64,000 bases of DNA from an uncultured Crocinitomix sp. (GTDB lineage Bacteria; Bacteroidota; Bacteroidia; Flavobacteriales_D; Crocinitomicaceae), in NCBI GenBank assembly GCA_937136425.1, contig CAKZON010000056.1, forward strand, positions 1 through 64,000, in the 5' to 3' direction. The notes under the pieces were generated by a model. The model had not been told where the DNA came from, searched no databases, and saw nothing but the letters and a program-made list of their open reading frames with translations. Positions 43,844 to 52,464 of the stretch are shown here, piece by piece (the first letter of the stretch is position 1; each line of letters opens with the position of its first letter). Made by a program: the position numbers and the translations under genes.

Positions 43844-44398
43844 ATGGATAAACTTACGAATATAGATACCTCTGAATGGGTAGATGAATACGCGGATATG
43901 CTATACAATTTTGCTGCCGTGAGAGTTAGTGATTCAGATTTGGCTAAAGACCTTGTGCAAGATACTTTTGTCTCTGCATTAAAGGGAATAGACAATTTTC
44001 AAGGAAAAAGTACTGTTAAAACGTGGTTGTTTTCAATACTTAAGAGAAAAATTATTGATCATTGGCGTAAACAAGAGTCTCGAAAAACAAAACCAATGTC
44101 TTTCTTTGCAACTGAAGGAGCGAAGAAAGGAAAGTTTTTAGAGACTTATTCTCCACAAGGGAGATTGTCTGAGGTTGAAGAGCAATTAGAGAATTCTGAA
44201 CTGCGTGACGCAATCACACAATGTATTGGTGCATTACCTCCAAAATGGCGAGGAATTGTGGTCGATAAAATGGTGGATGAAAAAGAAAGTGAAGAAGTTT
44301 GTAATAATCATGAGATTACTCCGTCTAACTTGTGGGTAATCATGCACAGAGCTAAAGTGCAGTTACGTGATTGTCTTGAAAAAAAGTGGTTTGCGTAG
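43844..44398 (+). CDS. ECF-type RNA polymerase sigma factor
   Basis: A 184-residue sigma-70 family factor with region 2 (DLAKDLVQDTFVSALKGIDNFQ, then VKTWLFSILKRKIIDHWR, the -10 recognition helix) and region 4 (CIGALPPKWRGIVVDKMV to SNLWVIMHRAKVQLRDCLEK, the -35 helix-turn-helix). It guides RNA polymerase to a specific regulon. The region 4 motif WVIMHRAK is typical of Bacteroidota ECF factors. The anti-sigma gene overlaps its stop codon by one base, so it should be held inactive by that partner until a signal arrives. Confidence 0.93.
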   Translation: MDKLTNIDTSEWVDEYADMLYNFAAVRVSDSDLAKDLVQDTFVSALKGIDNFQGKSTVKTWLFSILKRKIIDHWRKQESRKTKPMSFFATEGAKKGKFLETYSPQGRLSEVEEQLENSELRDAITQCIGALPPKWRGIVVDKMVDEKESEEVCNNHEITPSNLWVIMHRAKVQLRDCLEKKWFA

Positions 44399-44640
44399 TG
44401 AATTGTGAAAAAATAACATATTATATAGAGAAAGGGCATTTGACGAAACTAAAGCTTTCGGAAAAGCTACAAGTTAAGTTGCATACTATGATTTGTAACT
44501 GCTGTAAGAATTATACTCCAGACTCGGATGTGGTTAATCATGTATTAACTTTATTGAAGGAAGAGGATAATTCTAAGACACTTTCTGACGAAGAGAAGCA
44601 AAGTTTAAAAGATGCCTTGCAAAAATTAGGCGACTCCTAA
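44398..44640 (+). CDS. Small zinc-finger anti-sigma factor (zf-HC2-like)
   Basis: An 80-residue soluble protein starting MNCEKITYYIEKGHLTKLKL, with the zinc-binding pattern KLHTMICNCCKNY (His x3 Cys x Cys Cys), as in short anti-sigma factors that follow ECF genes. No membrane helix is present, so it acts in the cytoplasm. The start is a GTG at 44398 whose first base is the last base of the ECF stop codon (TAGTG), giving tight coupling; a GTG at 44386 is possible but would add four odd residues. It probably binds the preceding sigma factor. Confidence 0.8.
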   Translation: MNCEKITYYIEKGHLTKLKLSEKLQVKLHTMICNCCKNYTPDSDVVNHVLTLLKEEDNSKTLSDEEKQSLKDALQKLGDS

Positions 44641-45053
44641 ATTCATCTCAATTTTCCTATAATCAAATTGAAATCGAACCTCTCTTTAGTAAGGTTCTGT
44701 TTGTTAATACTGTAAATTACTAGTATTAAATCAACCTGCTTTCCTTTACAGAAAAGAAAAATTGTCATAATTAATAATATTCCTGATTTTTTTAATTAGA
44801 AACGATTCTGTTGAGATGTAAAAACCTCATAGAGCACACTTCTTAATTTCTACCTGTTTGTTCGATTCACGTATAAATGTCTGTAATACAGTTGTATTAT
44901 ATGTCGATATTTGGATTAACCAAAACGTGAAAAGTAATAAAAGAAACCAATTTGCTTCTTTTTTACAGTTCATTCTTTAATGTTTCGCGCGAGCAATGAA
45001 GAAAAGGAATGCTGACGCCTTTATTATTTCAAGTAGGCAAAAAAGAATATATT
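44641..45053. other. 413-bp intergenic region, no gene recognised
   Basis: AT-rich spacer between the anti-sigma gene and the lectin-like gene. It contains a weak hairpin, GAACCT (44676-44681) / AGGTTC (44692-44697), that may end the sigma operon, and a small palindrome TAATAC-AGTT-GTATTA (44884-44899) about 160 bp before the next start. I see no long open frame and no known RNA. Confidence 0.4.
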
Positions 45054-45368
45054 ATGAGTGATTTAAGACATGTATACGGCAACATAAATGCCGACGGGAC
45101 GATCAAATCAGGATCGGGAGATTTTACAGTAGTTCAAGAAGGAAACGGTGAATACACAATTGTATTTACACAAGCTTTTGCAAACATGCCAACAGTGGTG
45201 ACAACCCAAAATTATAAAGATTGGGATGATTTCACATATAACGGTGGGTCAACATACGACAATACTGTAATCATTGCAATTTCTAATTCCAAGTTTAAAA
45301 TGCAAACAGGAGGAGGAAGTGGTTCAAAGACTGAAAGAAATTGGACGTTTATTGCTGTAGGAGTATAA
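45054..45368 (+). CDS. Small orphan beta-rich protein, tail-fibre/H-type-lectin-like
   Basis: A 104-residue protein starting MSDLRHVYGNINADGTIKSG with GSGDFTVVQEGNGEYTIVF, then MPTVVTTQNY and a C-terminal SKTERNWTFIAVGV. The layout (Gly-Ser-Gly-dFTV, a tyrosine strand, a P-x-VV strand, final aromatic strand) resembles small beta-sandwich modules at the tips of phage tail fibres and H-type lectins. I cannot name a family with certainty. There is no signal peptide. An in-frame ATG at 45009 is also possible. It stands alone between the sigma operon and purB and has its own strong terminator. Confidence 0.65.
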   Translation: MSDLRHVYGNINADGTIKSGSGDFTVVQEGNGEYTIVFTQAFANMPTVVTTQNYKDWDDFTYNGGSTYDNTVIIAISNSKFKMQTGGGSGSKTERNWTFIAVGV

Positions 45369-45385
45369 TAGCAATTATCAAATTA

Positions 45386-45421
45386 AAAAGGGCATTTGAA
45401 GTGATTCAAATGCCCTTTTTT
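45386..45421 (+). terminator. Strong bidirectional terminator after the lectin-like gene
   Basis: GGGCATTTGAA (45390-45400) pairs perfectly with TTCAAATGCCC (45405-45415) around GTGA, with A-run before and T-run after. It can also serve purB, which converges on it from 45505. Confidence 0.93.
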
Positions 45422-45504
45422 CGTTTAAAAATAACAGAGTCTTTCAAGTTTTATAACAGGATTGGTAGTTCCAAGTCAAATAACCATTAAACTCTAAATC
45501 AATT

Positions 45505-46854
45505 TTATTGCACCATATTGATCCCCGTAAAGTTTTGAGGCTTAATTTCTTTTAATTCAGCTTTTATTGCATCCGATACTTCTAATGTATCAATAAACTC
45601 AGCAATGCTTTCAGCTGTAATAGCGGCATTGGTTCTTGTTAAGCCTTTCAATGCTTCGTATGGTTTTGGATAACCTTCTCTACGTAAAACAGTTTGAATA
45701 GCTTCTGCAACTACCGCCCAATTGTCTTCCAAGTCAGAATCTAATTTTGAGCGATTTAGAAGCAATTTATTAATTCCTTTTAAAGTCGAGTTTAAAGCAA
45801 TAATTGTGTGTCCAATTGGTACACCAACATTTCTTAATACAGTAGAATCTGTTAAATCACGTTGTAATCTTGATACAGGTAATTTTGTTGCCAAATGCTC
45901 AAAAATAGCATTTGCAATTCCAATATTTCCTTCAGAGTTTTCAAAATCAATTGGATTTACTTTATGAGGCATAGCGGATGATCCAATTTCACCTTCTTTA
46001 ATTTTTTGCTTAAAATAATCCATTGAAATATAAGTCCACATATCGCGGTCTAAATCCAAAATGATTGAATTGATTCTTTTCATAGCATCAAACAAAGCAG
46101 CAGCATTATCGTAATGCTCAATTTGCGTCGTTGTTTGACTACGGTCAATTCTTAGTGTATTATTTACAAAATCATTAGCAAAAGCTACCCAATCAGTTTC
46201 AGGAAATGCAACAAAGTGCGCATTCATGTTTCCTGTTGCACCGCCAAACTTAGCAGAAAAAGGTATAGCTAATAAATGTCTTTTTTGAATGTCTAATCGT
46301 TCTACAAAAACGAAAATTTCTTTTCCTAATCGAGTAGGAGAAGCTGGTTGACCATGAGTTCTCGCCAACATTGGAATTTCTTTCCATTCCTGACTTAAAT
46401 CATTCAACGTGTGAATCAATTCATCCAACATTGGAATATATTCCTGATGAATAGCATCTCTCAATGAAAGTGGTACAGCAGTGTTATTAATATCTTGTGA
46501 AGTCAATCCAAAATGAATGAACTCTTCGAATTTACTTAACCCTAGGTCGCTTAATTTTTCTTTAATGAAATATTCAACCGCCTTAACATCATGATTAGTT
46601 ACCTTTTCAATATCTTTAATTTTCGCCGCATCAGCTTCAGAAAAATCCGTGTATACTTTACGTAAATTGTCTTCCTGATCCGCAGGGAAATCTGCCAAAG
46701 CCGGGATGTTATTTTCCGTTAAAGCAATAAAATATTCGATCTCAACCATTACGCGGTATTTGATCAATGCATACTCTGAAAAATAGTCTGCTAAATTTTC
46801 TACTTTCCCTCTGTATCTTCCGTCAATAGGTGAAATTGCTGTTAAGGCGTTCAT
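45505..46854 (-). CDS. purB: Adenylosuccinate lyase
   Basis: A 449-residue lyase of the fumarase/aspartase superfamily. It releases fumarate from SAICAR and from adenylosuccinate in purine synthesis. Motifs are VTNHDVKAVEYFIKEKL, FIHFGLTSQDINNTA with its catalytic His-region, MLARTHGQPASPTRLGKE and the signature loop GSSAMPHKVNPIDFENSEGN. It starts ISPIDGRYRGKVENLADYFSE, the E. coli-like long PurB form. A -7 box TATCTTTG lies 24 bp before its start. purA, its pathway partner, is at 11798-13069. Confidence 0.96.
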   Translation of the reverse strand: MNALTAISPIDGRYRGKVENLADYFSEYALIKYRVMVEIEYFIALTENNIPALADFPADQEDNLRKVYTDFSEADAAKIKDIEKVTNHDVKAVEYFIKEKLSDLGLSKFEEFIHFGLTSQDINNTAVPLSLRDAIHQEYIPMLDELIHTLNDLSQEWKEIPMLARTHGQPASPTRLGKEIFVFVERLDIQKRHLLAIPFSAKFGGATGNMNAHFVAFPETDWVAFANDFVNNTLRIDRSQTTTQIEHYDNAAALFDAMKRINSIILDLDRDMWTYISMDYFKQKIKEGEIGSSAMPHKVNPIDFENSEGNIGIANAIFEHLATKLPVSRLQRDLTDSTVLRNVGVPIGHTIIALNSTLKGINKLLLNRSKLDSDLEDNWAVVAEAIQTVLRREGYPKPYEALKGLTRTNAAITAESIAEFIDTLEVSDAIKAELKEIKPQNFTGINMVQ

Positions 46855-46877
46855 GTGTTCAATGGTTTTATAAATTG

Positions 46878-46885
46878 CAAAGATA
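46878..46885 (-). promoter_or_regulatory. Candidate -7 promoter box of purB
   Basis: Minus-strand TATCTTTG is an exact TANNTTTG match 23 bp before the purB ATG. The -33 box is not clear. Confidence 0.45.
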
Positions 46886-47017
46886 CGTAAAATCCATTGA
46901 ATGTAATTCGAACTGACATCAAGAAACCTACATAGTTTTCAAAAAGTTATCAGCAAATCGTAAACTGTTTTAGATTGAGGGAAGTTTTTTTGTTGTTGTG
47001 GCAGTTTTAACTTCAGT

Positions 47018-47455
47018 TTATAGGATCTCATCTAACTCATCATCTATAACAGTTGACCGTTCTATGCGGTTTTTTGTGGCTTTTTTTTCAATTCCTTTAT
47101 TAATTGAAATAATGCCACCAATTATTAATATAATGGGGTAAAAGAAAAATCGACCCATTAATACTAGGCCAAGAATTATCCATGCTATTCCAAGTATTAG
47201 AATAATGGTGCCTCCAACAATTCCTGCTTTTCCAGAAAATAAACCTTTTTCATCTTCTTTGGCTTCTTCAACTCTTCGTTTTGTAGCTTCTTGTCTACGA
47301 ATGGCTTTCTTTTCAGGATCGTAATCTGGGCAATCATTTGTGTGAAAGGCAGCATGCTCATCAGTTAAAGTACAAATAAGTCCTTTTTTCTTGTCAAATT
47401 TACTTTTTAAGCAAGTTTGACAAATAGCAAGGTACTTTTTGCGCTCTTCGTTCAT
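47018..47455 (-). CDS. Small membrane protein with N-terminal Cys motif
   Basis: A 145-residue protein. The N-terminal part carries four Cys and a His in a zinc-ribbon-like arrangement (LAICQTCLKSKFDKKKGLIC, then HTNDCPDY). A charged helix leads to two membrane helices (IVGGTIILILGIAWIILGLV and FFYPIILIIGGIISI) and a basic tail. Its ATG overlaps the stop of the MoxR gene by one base, so the two are translationally coupled and may work together. I know no function for this family. Confidence 0.72.
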   Translation of the reverse strand: MNEERKKYLAICQTCLKSKFDKKKGLICTLTDEHAAFHTNDCPDYDPEKKAIRRQEATKRRVEEAKEDEKGLFSGKAGIVGGTIILILGIAWIILGLVLMGRFFFYPIILIIGGIISINKGIEKKATKNRIERSTVIDDELDEIL

Positions 47456-48426
47456 TAAGCATCCTGCATCAATGTCTCTATAATTTTCTCCATTGTAAAA
47501 CCTTCAGCTTCTGCGCGGTAATTACGTACAATACGGTGACGAAGTATAGCAAAGGCAACGGCTTTAACATCTTCAATGTCTGGAGAATATTTTCCATTAA
47601 TAGCCGCGTGACATTTCGCCCCAATAATTAAATATTGTGAAGCCCTAGGGCCCGCTCCCCAATCCAAGTATTTTTCAGTTAACGCATGTGTGAATTGCGA
47701 GTTTTTTCTTGTTTTTGCTACAAGCTTAACGGCATATTCATAAACACTTTCTGGAACAGGAATACGTCTTACCAAATTTTGGAAGTACATAATTTCTTCG
47801 CCGTTCAGAATAGAATTTAGCTTCGCAGAAGTATCAGCAGTTGTGTTTTTTACGATTGCAATTTCTTCTTCATAAGTGGGATAGTCTACCCAAATATTAA
47901 ACATAAAACGATCCAATTGCGCTTCTGGCAAAGGGTATGTTCCTTCTTGTTCAATTGGGTTTTGAGTAGCTAATACGAAAAAAGGTTTGTCTAATTCGTA
48001 TCGTGTACCAGCAGCAGTAACTGTTTTTTCTTGCATGGCTTCTAACAAAGCTGCCTGCGTTTTAGGTGGTGTACGGTTAATCTCATCCGCCAAAACAATA
48101 TTTGCAAAAATAGGGCCTTTGATAAATTTGAAAGTTCTGTTTTCATCCAAAATCTCTGAACCTACAATATCTGAAGGCATCAAATCTGGTGTAAACTGAA
48201 TTCTTTTAAATGAAAGTCCTAAGGAATCAGAAATGGTTTGAATTAATAGCGTTTTTGCAAGACCAGGAACACCTACTAGAAGGCTGTGCCCACGGCTGAA
48301 AATTGACATAATAACTTGGTTAACGACTTCGTCTTGTCCCACAATTACTTTATGAATCTCGGCCTTCAGTTCCTTGTACTTGTTTGCTAATAAATCAATC
48401 CCCTCTTTATCCGATATTTGCTGCAT
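47455..48426 (-). CDS. MoxR-family AAA+ ATPase
   Basis: A 323-residue AAA+ ATPase with Walker A GVPGLAKTLLI, Walker B IVLADEINRTPPKTQAALLE, the MoxR signature MQEKTVTAAGTRYEL and sensor 1 ATQNPIEQEGTYPLPEAQLD. MoxR proteins act as chaperones that assemble or activate partner complexes, often with VWA-domain proteins. No VWA or DUF58 gene follows here as is usual in the Bat operons; instead the coupled partner is the small Cys-motif membrane protein. Confidence 0.93.
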   Translation of the reverse strand: MQQISDKEGIDLLANKYKELKAEIHKVIVGQDEVVNQVIMSIFSRGHSLLVGVPGLAKTLLIQTISDSLGLSFKRIQFTPDLMPSDIVGSEILDENRTFKFIKGPIFANIVLADEINRTPPKTQAALLEAMQEKTVTAAGTRYELDKPFFVLATQNPIEQEGTYPLPEAQLDRFMFNIWVDYPTYEEEIAIVKNTTADTSAKLNSILNGEEIMYFQNLVRRIPVPESVYEYAVKLVAKTRKNSQFTHALTEKYLDWGAGPRASQYLIIGAKCHAAINGKYSPDIEDVKAVAFAILRHRIVRNYRAEAEGFTMEKIIETLMQDA

Positions 48427-48604
48427 ACTTAAAATTTAAGTTATAAAAATAGTAAATTGAACCGATTATATGAACGTGAAATGTTAATTCTTATTGGAAT
48501 TTTAAGGTTTCTCATTTACAGCAGAAAAAATGGAATACGAGATTGGCTGTTAACTCCATTTTGTTTACCTTCTGAGAGATGTTGAAATAGAAAAATAAAC
48601 CTTT

Positions 48605-49198
48605 CTATAAGTCATCTAATACGCTAGCTTGAGACTTTTTAGGTTTTACGGCCTTGCGTTTATTCATTATAAATCCAAATGTCGCACCAACTATTCCCCC
48701 AACAATATGTGTTGTATGCGAAATATTGTCATCTGCGAAAGTTCCCATAATTTCTTTACCGATATAAACTAATACAATTAAGATAAATGTTAACGGAATT
48801 TCTCCTTGTTTAAAGTTAACCAGTGAGGTTAATAAAATCAGCATAAATACAATTCCACTAGCGCCCAATAAACTATTGTTCGAATAGGTTAAATGAATTA
48901 AAGAACATACAAGTGCAGTTGTGAAAAGCATTATTGCAGTGTTCTTAGCCCCATATTTTTCTTCAACAATTGGACCTAGCAAAAGTATAAAGGCTAAGTT
49001 CCCCATTAAATGGTCACTATTGGCATGACCAAAGGAATTTGAAAATAATCGAAAATACCATTTTACGCTTCCAAAATCCCACTCAGGCATTAACCGAAAA
49101 AGATCTTCGGCTAAACCAAACGGGTGGTTTAGTAAATAGACCCCCGCACATAAAAAAGAAAAGGTTAATATTACGGGAGAATTAAAGGTAATTTTCAT
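48605..49198 (-). CDS. Rhomboid-family intramembrane serine protease
   Basis: A 197-residue membrane protein with six helices. The family marks are visible: FGHANSDHLMGNLAFILLLG (His-Asn region of helix 2), the nucleophile Ser in LLGASGIVFML and the catalytic His in ISHTTHIVGGIVGATFG. The last 25 residues form a basic cytoplasmic tail. It cuts membrane proteins within or next to a helix; its substrates are unknown. It is divergent from the outer-membrane-like gene at 49235 with only 36 bp between starts. Confidence 0.9.
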   Translation of the reverse strand: MKITFNSPVILTFSFLCAGVYLLNHPFGLAEDLFRLMPEWDFGSVKWYFRLFSNSFGHANSDHLMGNLAFILLLGPIVEEKYGAKNTAIMLFTTALVCSLIHLTYSNNSLLGASGIVFMLILLTSLVNFKQGEIPLTFILIVLVYIGKEIMGTFADDNISHTTHIVGGIVGATFGFIMNKRKAVKPKKSQASVLDDL

Positions 49199-49234
49199 AA
49201 GGAATAAGTTTATTCTTTCATTAATTTTGTCACT

Positions 49235-50026
49235 ATGAGAATCAAATATAGTTTAAATCAAACGCTAATAGGTAATTTCTTACTTGCTTTTCTAATGTGC
49301 TGCGGACTAAACGGGTACACGCAAATATCAGGTGGAGAAGTGAAACCGGATAAAGAAAAGAAGGAAAAGAAAGAAAAAACGAAGCACACTCGTCCTCCTT
49401 TTCAAAGTGATAGTTTGTCAGGTACAAGTTATTACTTAACTGGGATGGTTCAACGCTCTTTCCGTCATTTTAAGGATCAATCGGTTTATGATGTGCATGC
49501 TACAAGAAATGATGAGACTCCCATGATTACAGGAGGAACAACTCTTGGCTTAGTAATGCCATTGGGGGGAAACTTTGGTTTAGATGCAGGTATCACTTAT
49601 TTCGGACATGGAGAGGCCTATGATTATAGTCATCCAACATCTGATTCTACTTTCAGTTATACACACGTGTACATGCAAATTGGTATTCCGTTAAAGTTAA
49701 GGTATACTTATGGTGAAGATTTACAGTTTTTTGGTTATGCAGGAGTCACACCAATTAATATTTTAAACATTAGAAATAAGTTTGATTATTCTGACAGCCT
49801 AGGTGTCCGCGTAAACGGGTTAGAATTGATTAAAGATGGCTTTAGTTCGTTTAACTTTATGGCTTCTGGTGGTATTGGAATGAACTATTACTTAAATCAT
49901 ATAGGTTTTACTGTTTCTGCAGAGTATCGAAGACATTTATTGAATACCTTTTCAGAAGACACATTTAAACGTGTTCATAAGATGTATGGAATTGGAATTA
50001 ACTTTGGTGTACAAGTTAGACTTTAA
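49235..50026 (+). CDS. Putative outer-membrane beta-barrel protein
   Basis: A 263-residue exported protein. After a signal sequence (about residues 8-32, IGNFLLAFLMCCGLNGYTQ) comes a very basic Lys/Glu linker (DKEKKEKKEKTKHTR) and then a porin-like strand series: GTSYYLTGMVQRSFRH, GTTLGLVMPLGGNFGLDAGI, HVYMQIGIPLKLRYTYG, ending MYGIGINFGVQVRL. It has the size and Gly/aromatic pattern of the OmpX/porin-like outer-membrane barrels of Bacteroidota. Function unknown. Its stop overlaps the convergent nnr gene by 4 bp. Confidence 0.75.
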   Translation: MRIKYSLNQTLIGNFLLAFLMCCGLNGYTQISGGEVKPDKEKKEKKEKTKHTRPPFQSDSLSGTSYYLTGMVQRSFRHFKDQSVYDVHATRNDETPMITGGTTLGLVMPLGGNFGLDAGITYFGHGEAYDYSHPTSDSTFSYTHVYMQIGIPLKLRYTYGEDLQFFGYAGVTPINILNIRNKFDYSDSLGVRVNGLELIKDGFSSFNFMASGGIGMNYYLNHIGFTVSAEYRRHLLNTFSEDTFKRVHKMYGIGINFGVQVRL

Positions 50027-51483
50027 AGACCGTTAAGAACTTTCGGTAATGCTTTTATAACATCCGTAGTTAATAAACCAATTTTTCCGTTGCGTTCAAC
50101 AATATAATCACCTGCCAATCCGTGAAAGTACATACCGTTTATGGCCGAATTGGCTGCAGAATATCCTTGTGCTAAAAATGAGCCTATAATTCCTGTTAGC
50201 GCATCTCCCATACCGGCAGTGGCCATTCCAGAATTTCCTGTAGAATTTATATATAAGTCTCCGTTTGGAGTAGTCAATTTAGAATAAGGCCCTTTTTGAA
50301 TAATATATACGCCATGTTTTTTCGAAAAAGCTTTTTGTTTCTCTAAAAGTTGTTCAGGAGAATCTGCTGTTCCTATTAATCGCTTTAACTCACCTAAATG
50401 TGGAGTTAAAATACTTTCTTTAGGCAAGACATTTAGAAGTTCGTTATTTTCGGCGAGTAAATTCAATCCATCAGCATCAATAACTATTGGCCCTTCAAAT
50501 TTAAGAGCAAGTTTTAAAAGCGTTTTACTTCTTTCATTTTTTCCTAGTCCAGGTCCTATTGCAATGGCTGTTGTCTTTTTGGGTAATTGAGCAGGGTTTT
50601 CATCAAACCAAATGGCTTCAGGAAGATTTATTGCTAATGGAACTAAGGCAGCTTTATTACTAATTAATCCAACATAGCCACATCCCGTTTTGAATGCTGC
50701 TTGAGAGCAAAGCAATGCCGCGCCAATCATATTTCCACTTCCTGCAATTACTGTTAAATAACCTTTTGTTCCTTTAAAAGCAAAATCATTTATGGGGTTT
50801 AATGCTATTTCATTTCGATCAACATATGTAGCAATTGCGGAATTGGTATACTTGACAGATAAGCCAATGTTTAGAATAGTAAACTGTCCAATATAAGTAG
50901 CATATTCAGCAAAGAAAAAGGGCAGTTTAGGAATTTGAAAACTGAAGGTAGCATCAGCTTTAATTACAGCATTGAAACTATTATGTTCATTACTTGCTAG
51001 GTACAAACCACTTGGTAGGTCAATGGATACAACTGGAGTTGAGCACTTGTTTATTTGCGCTACAACTGTTGCGAGCCAATTTTCAATTGGGCGATCTAGT
51101 CCTGCTCCAAAAAGACAATCAACAATTAGATCGCTATTTAGCTCTAAATTATCTTCTTCGGCAATGTGATTAACTCTGACATTGTCTGGCAAGCGTTTTA
51201 AGTTTGTAACGAAGTCTTGACTGGATTGATTTGTATATTCACAAATATAGACAGTGACTTTGTAATCTCGTGTTGCAAGGATGCGTGCAATAGCCAATCC
51301 ATCCCCTCCATTATTTCCTTTTCCGCAAATGAGTGTAATAGATTCAAAAATAAATGAACCAATTAACCTTTTACAGCAAGCAATCGCCGCTCGTTCCATT
51401 AAATTGATGGAAGAAATAGGTTCATGTTTAATGGTGTAAGCGTCCCATTCTTTTATCTCATTTGGTCCATAAATCAAACTCAT
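50023..51483 (-). CDS. nnr: Bifunctional NAD(P)H-hydrate epimerase / ADP-dependent dehydratase
   Basis: A 486-residue fusion of the two NAD(P)HX repair enzymes. The N-terminal YjeF epimerase domain (about 1-215) has LICGKGNNGGDGLAIARIL and VDCLFGAGLDRPI. The C-terminal ribokinase-like dehydratase domain (about 225-486) has LTVIAGSGNMIGAALL, AIAIGPGLGKNERS and the nucleotide site GNSGMATAGMGDALTG. It restores NADH/NADPH damaged by hydration. It overlaps the coaE stop by 4 bp and is the last gene of the siaB-siaC-coaE-nnr operon. Confidence 0.94.
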   Translation of the reverse strand: MSLIYGPNEIKEWDAYTIKHEPISSINLMERAAIACCKRLIGSFIFESITLICGKGNNGGDGLAIARILATRDYKVTVYICEYTNQSSQDFVTNLKRLPDNVRVNHIAEEDNLELNSDLIVDCLFGAGLDRPIENWLATVVAQINKCSTPVVSIDLPSGLYLASNEHNSFNAVIKADATFSFQIPKLPFFFAEYATYIGQFTILNIGLSVKYTNSAIATYVDRNEIALNPINDFAFKGTKGYLTVIAGSGNMIGAALLCSQAAFKTGCGYVGLISNKAALVPLAINLPEAIWFDENPAQLPKKTTAIAIGPGLGKNERSKTLLKLALKFEGPIVIDADGLNLLAENNELLNVLPKESILTPHLGELKRLIGTADSPEQLLEKQKAFSKKHGVYIIQKGPYSKLTTPNGDLYINSTGNSGMATAGMGDALTGIIGSFLAQGYSAANSAINGMYFHGLAGDYIVERNGKIGLLTTDVIKALPKVLNGL

Positions 51484-52067
51484 AGTTTTAATTTATCGAT
51501 TAATTCTATGACCTGAGGAATAAGCATTGATGCGTTATCATTGTTGATTAAATGGTCTGCTAATTTTTCTTTTTGCGAATCTGACCATTGTTTGTTCATG
51601 CGCTCTAGAACAGCATCTTTGGAAATATTATCTCTTTGCATCACACGCTCAATTCGAACAGCTTCAGGAGCAACTACCAATACATTCGCATCATATAATT
51701 TATAGGCACCAGTTTCAAATAATATGGCGGCCTCGTTAAATACTAAGTCTGTAGTTTGTTCAGATGCCCAGTCAGCAAATGCTTTACGCACCGCTGGGTG
51801 TACTATTTCATTTATAGCACTCAATAATTTTTGATCGTTAAATATTTTGTCCGAGATGTATGGACGATTCAGTTCATTATTAAGATAAGCTTCATCCCCA
51901 AAAACAGCCCGCATTTTATTCTTGGCATTATTGTCAGTGTTGAGGATATTCTTTGCTGCCTTATCCGAATAAAAAACGGGATAACCCATGGCATGAATGA
52001 TACTGCAAACAATTGATTTTCCAGCACCGATACCACCGGTTATCCCGATCAGTTTTTTACTACTCAA
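51480..52067 (-). CDS. coaE: Dephospho-CoA kinase
   Basis: A 195-residue P-loop kinase catalysing the last step of coenzyme A synthesis. The Walker A motif is IGITGGIGAGKSIVC; further marks are YPVFYSDKAAKNIL (substrate Asp), IVHPAVRKAF, VFNEAAILFETGAYKLYD and VMQRDNISKDAVLERM. It starts 2 bp after the siaC stop and overlaps nnr by 4 bp, so all are on one transcript. Confidence 0.95.
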   Translation of the reverse strand: MSSKKLIGITGGIGAGKSIVCSIIHAMGYPVFYSDKAAKNILNTDNNAKNKMRAVFGDEAYLNNELNRPYISDKIFNDQKLLSAINEIVHPAVRKAFADWASEQTTDLVFNEAAILFETGAYKLYDANVLVVAPEAVRIERVMQRDNISKDAVLERMNKQWSDSQKEKLADHLINNDNASMLIPQVIELIDKLKL

Positions 52068-52069
52068 GG

Positions 52070-52453
52070 TTAAATTTCTTCTACCTCAATCATTTCAAAA
52101 GGTAGATTGATTATCGCTTGATAATCTTCCCCTGCTTCTGCCATATCTTCGTCATCCTCTTCAAAATACCAGTTTACTTTAACTTCAGTATCTTGTTTGT
52201 TAAGTGATTCTAATTGCTTGAACAAGTCAAGAATACACTTAGACGAAGAAGTATTGAAATACTCAAGCTTCACATCCACAATTGTGGAAGATTTAGGGCT
52301 TGTTGCATACGAATCTATCCAGTCGTTAAGTGGTTTATAAAACTCAATTGAATTTTCAGGAATTGATCTTCCTTTTAATTCAAGGGTTCCGTCAGCCGAA
52401 TTAAAATTCACCGTTGGTGTTTTTGCTGATCCTTCCAAATTTAAATTTTCCAT
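52070..52453 (-). CDS. siaC: SiaC-family regulatory phosphoprotein (DUF1987)
   Basis: A 127-residue STAS-like protein of the SiaC/DUF1987 family, with TPTVNFNSADGTLELKGRS at the front and VKLEYFNTSSSKCILDLFK in the middle. The Thr in YFNTSSSK is residue 68, the number of the phosphorylated Thr in Pseudomonas SiaC. In that system SiaB phosphorylates SiaC, SiaA removes the phosphate, and SiaC activates the diguanylate cyclase SiaD. Here SiaB is encoded 11 bp upstream; no SiaA or SiaD lies next to it. The tail is very acidic (YFEEDDEDMAEAGED). Confidence 0.9.
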   Translation of the reverse strand: MENLNLEGSAKTPTVNFNSADGTLELKGRSIPENSIEFYKPLNDWIDSYATSPKSSTIVDVKLEYFNTSSSKCILDLFKQLESLNKQDTEVKVNWYFEEDDEDMAEAGEDYQAIINLPFEMIEVEEI

Positions 52454-52464
52454 ACTACTTTTTA

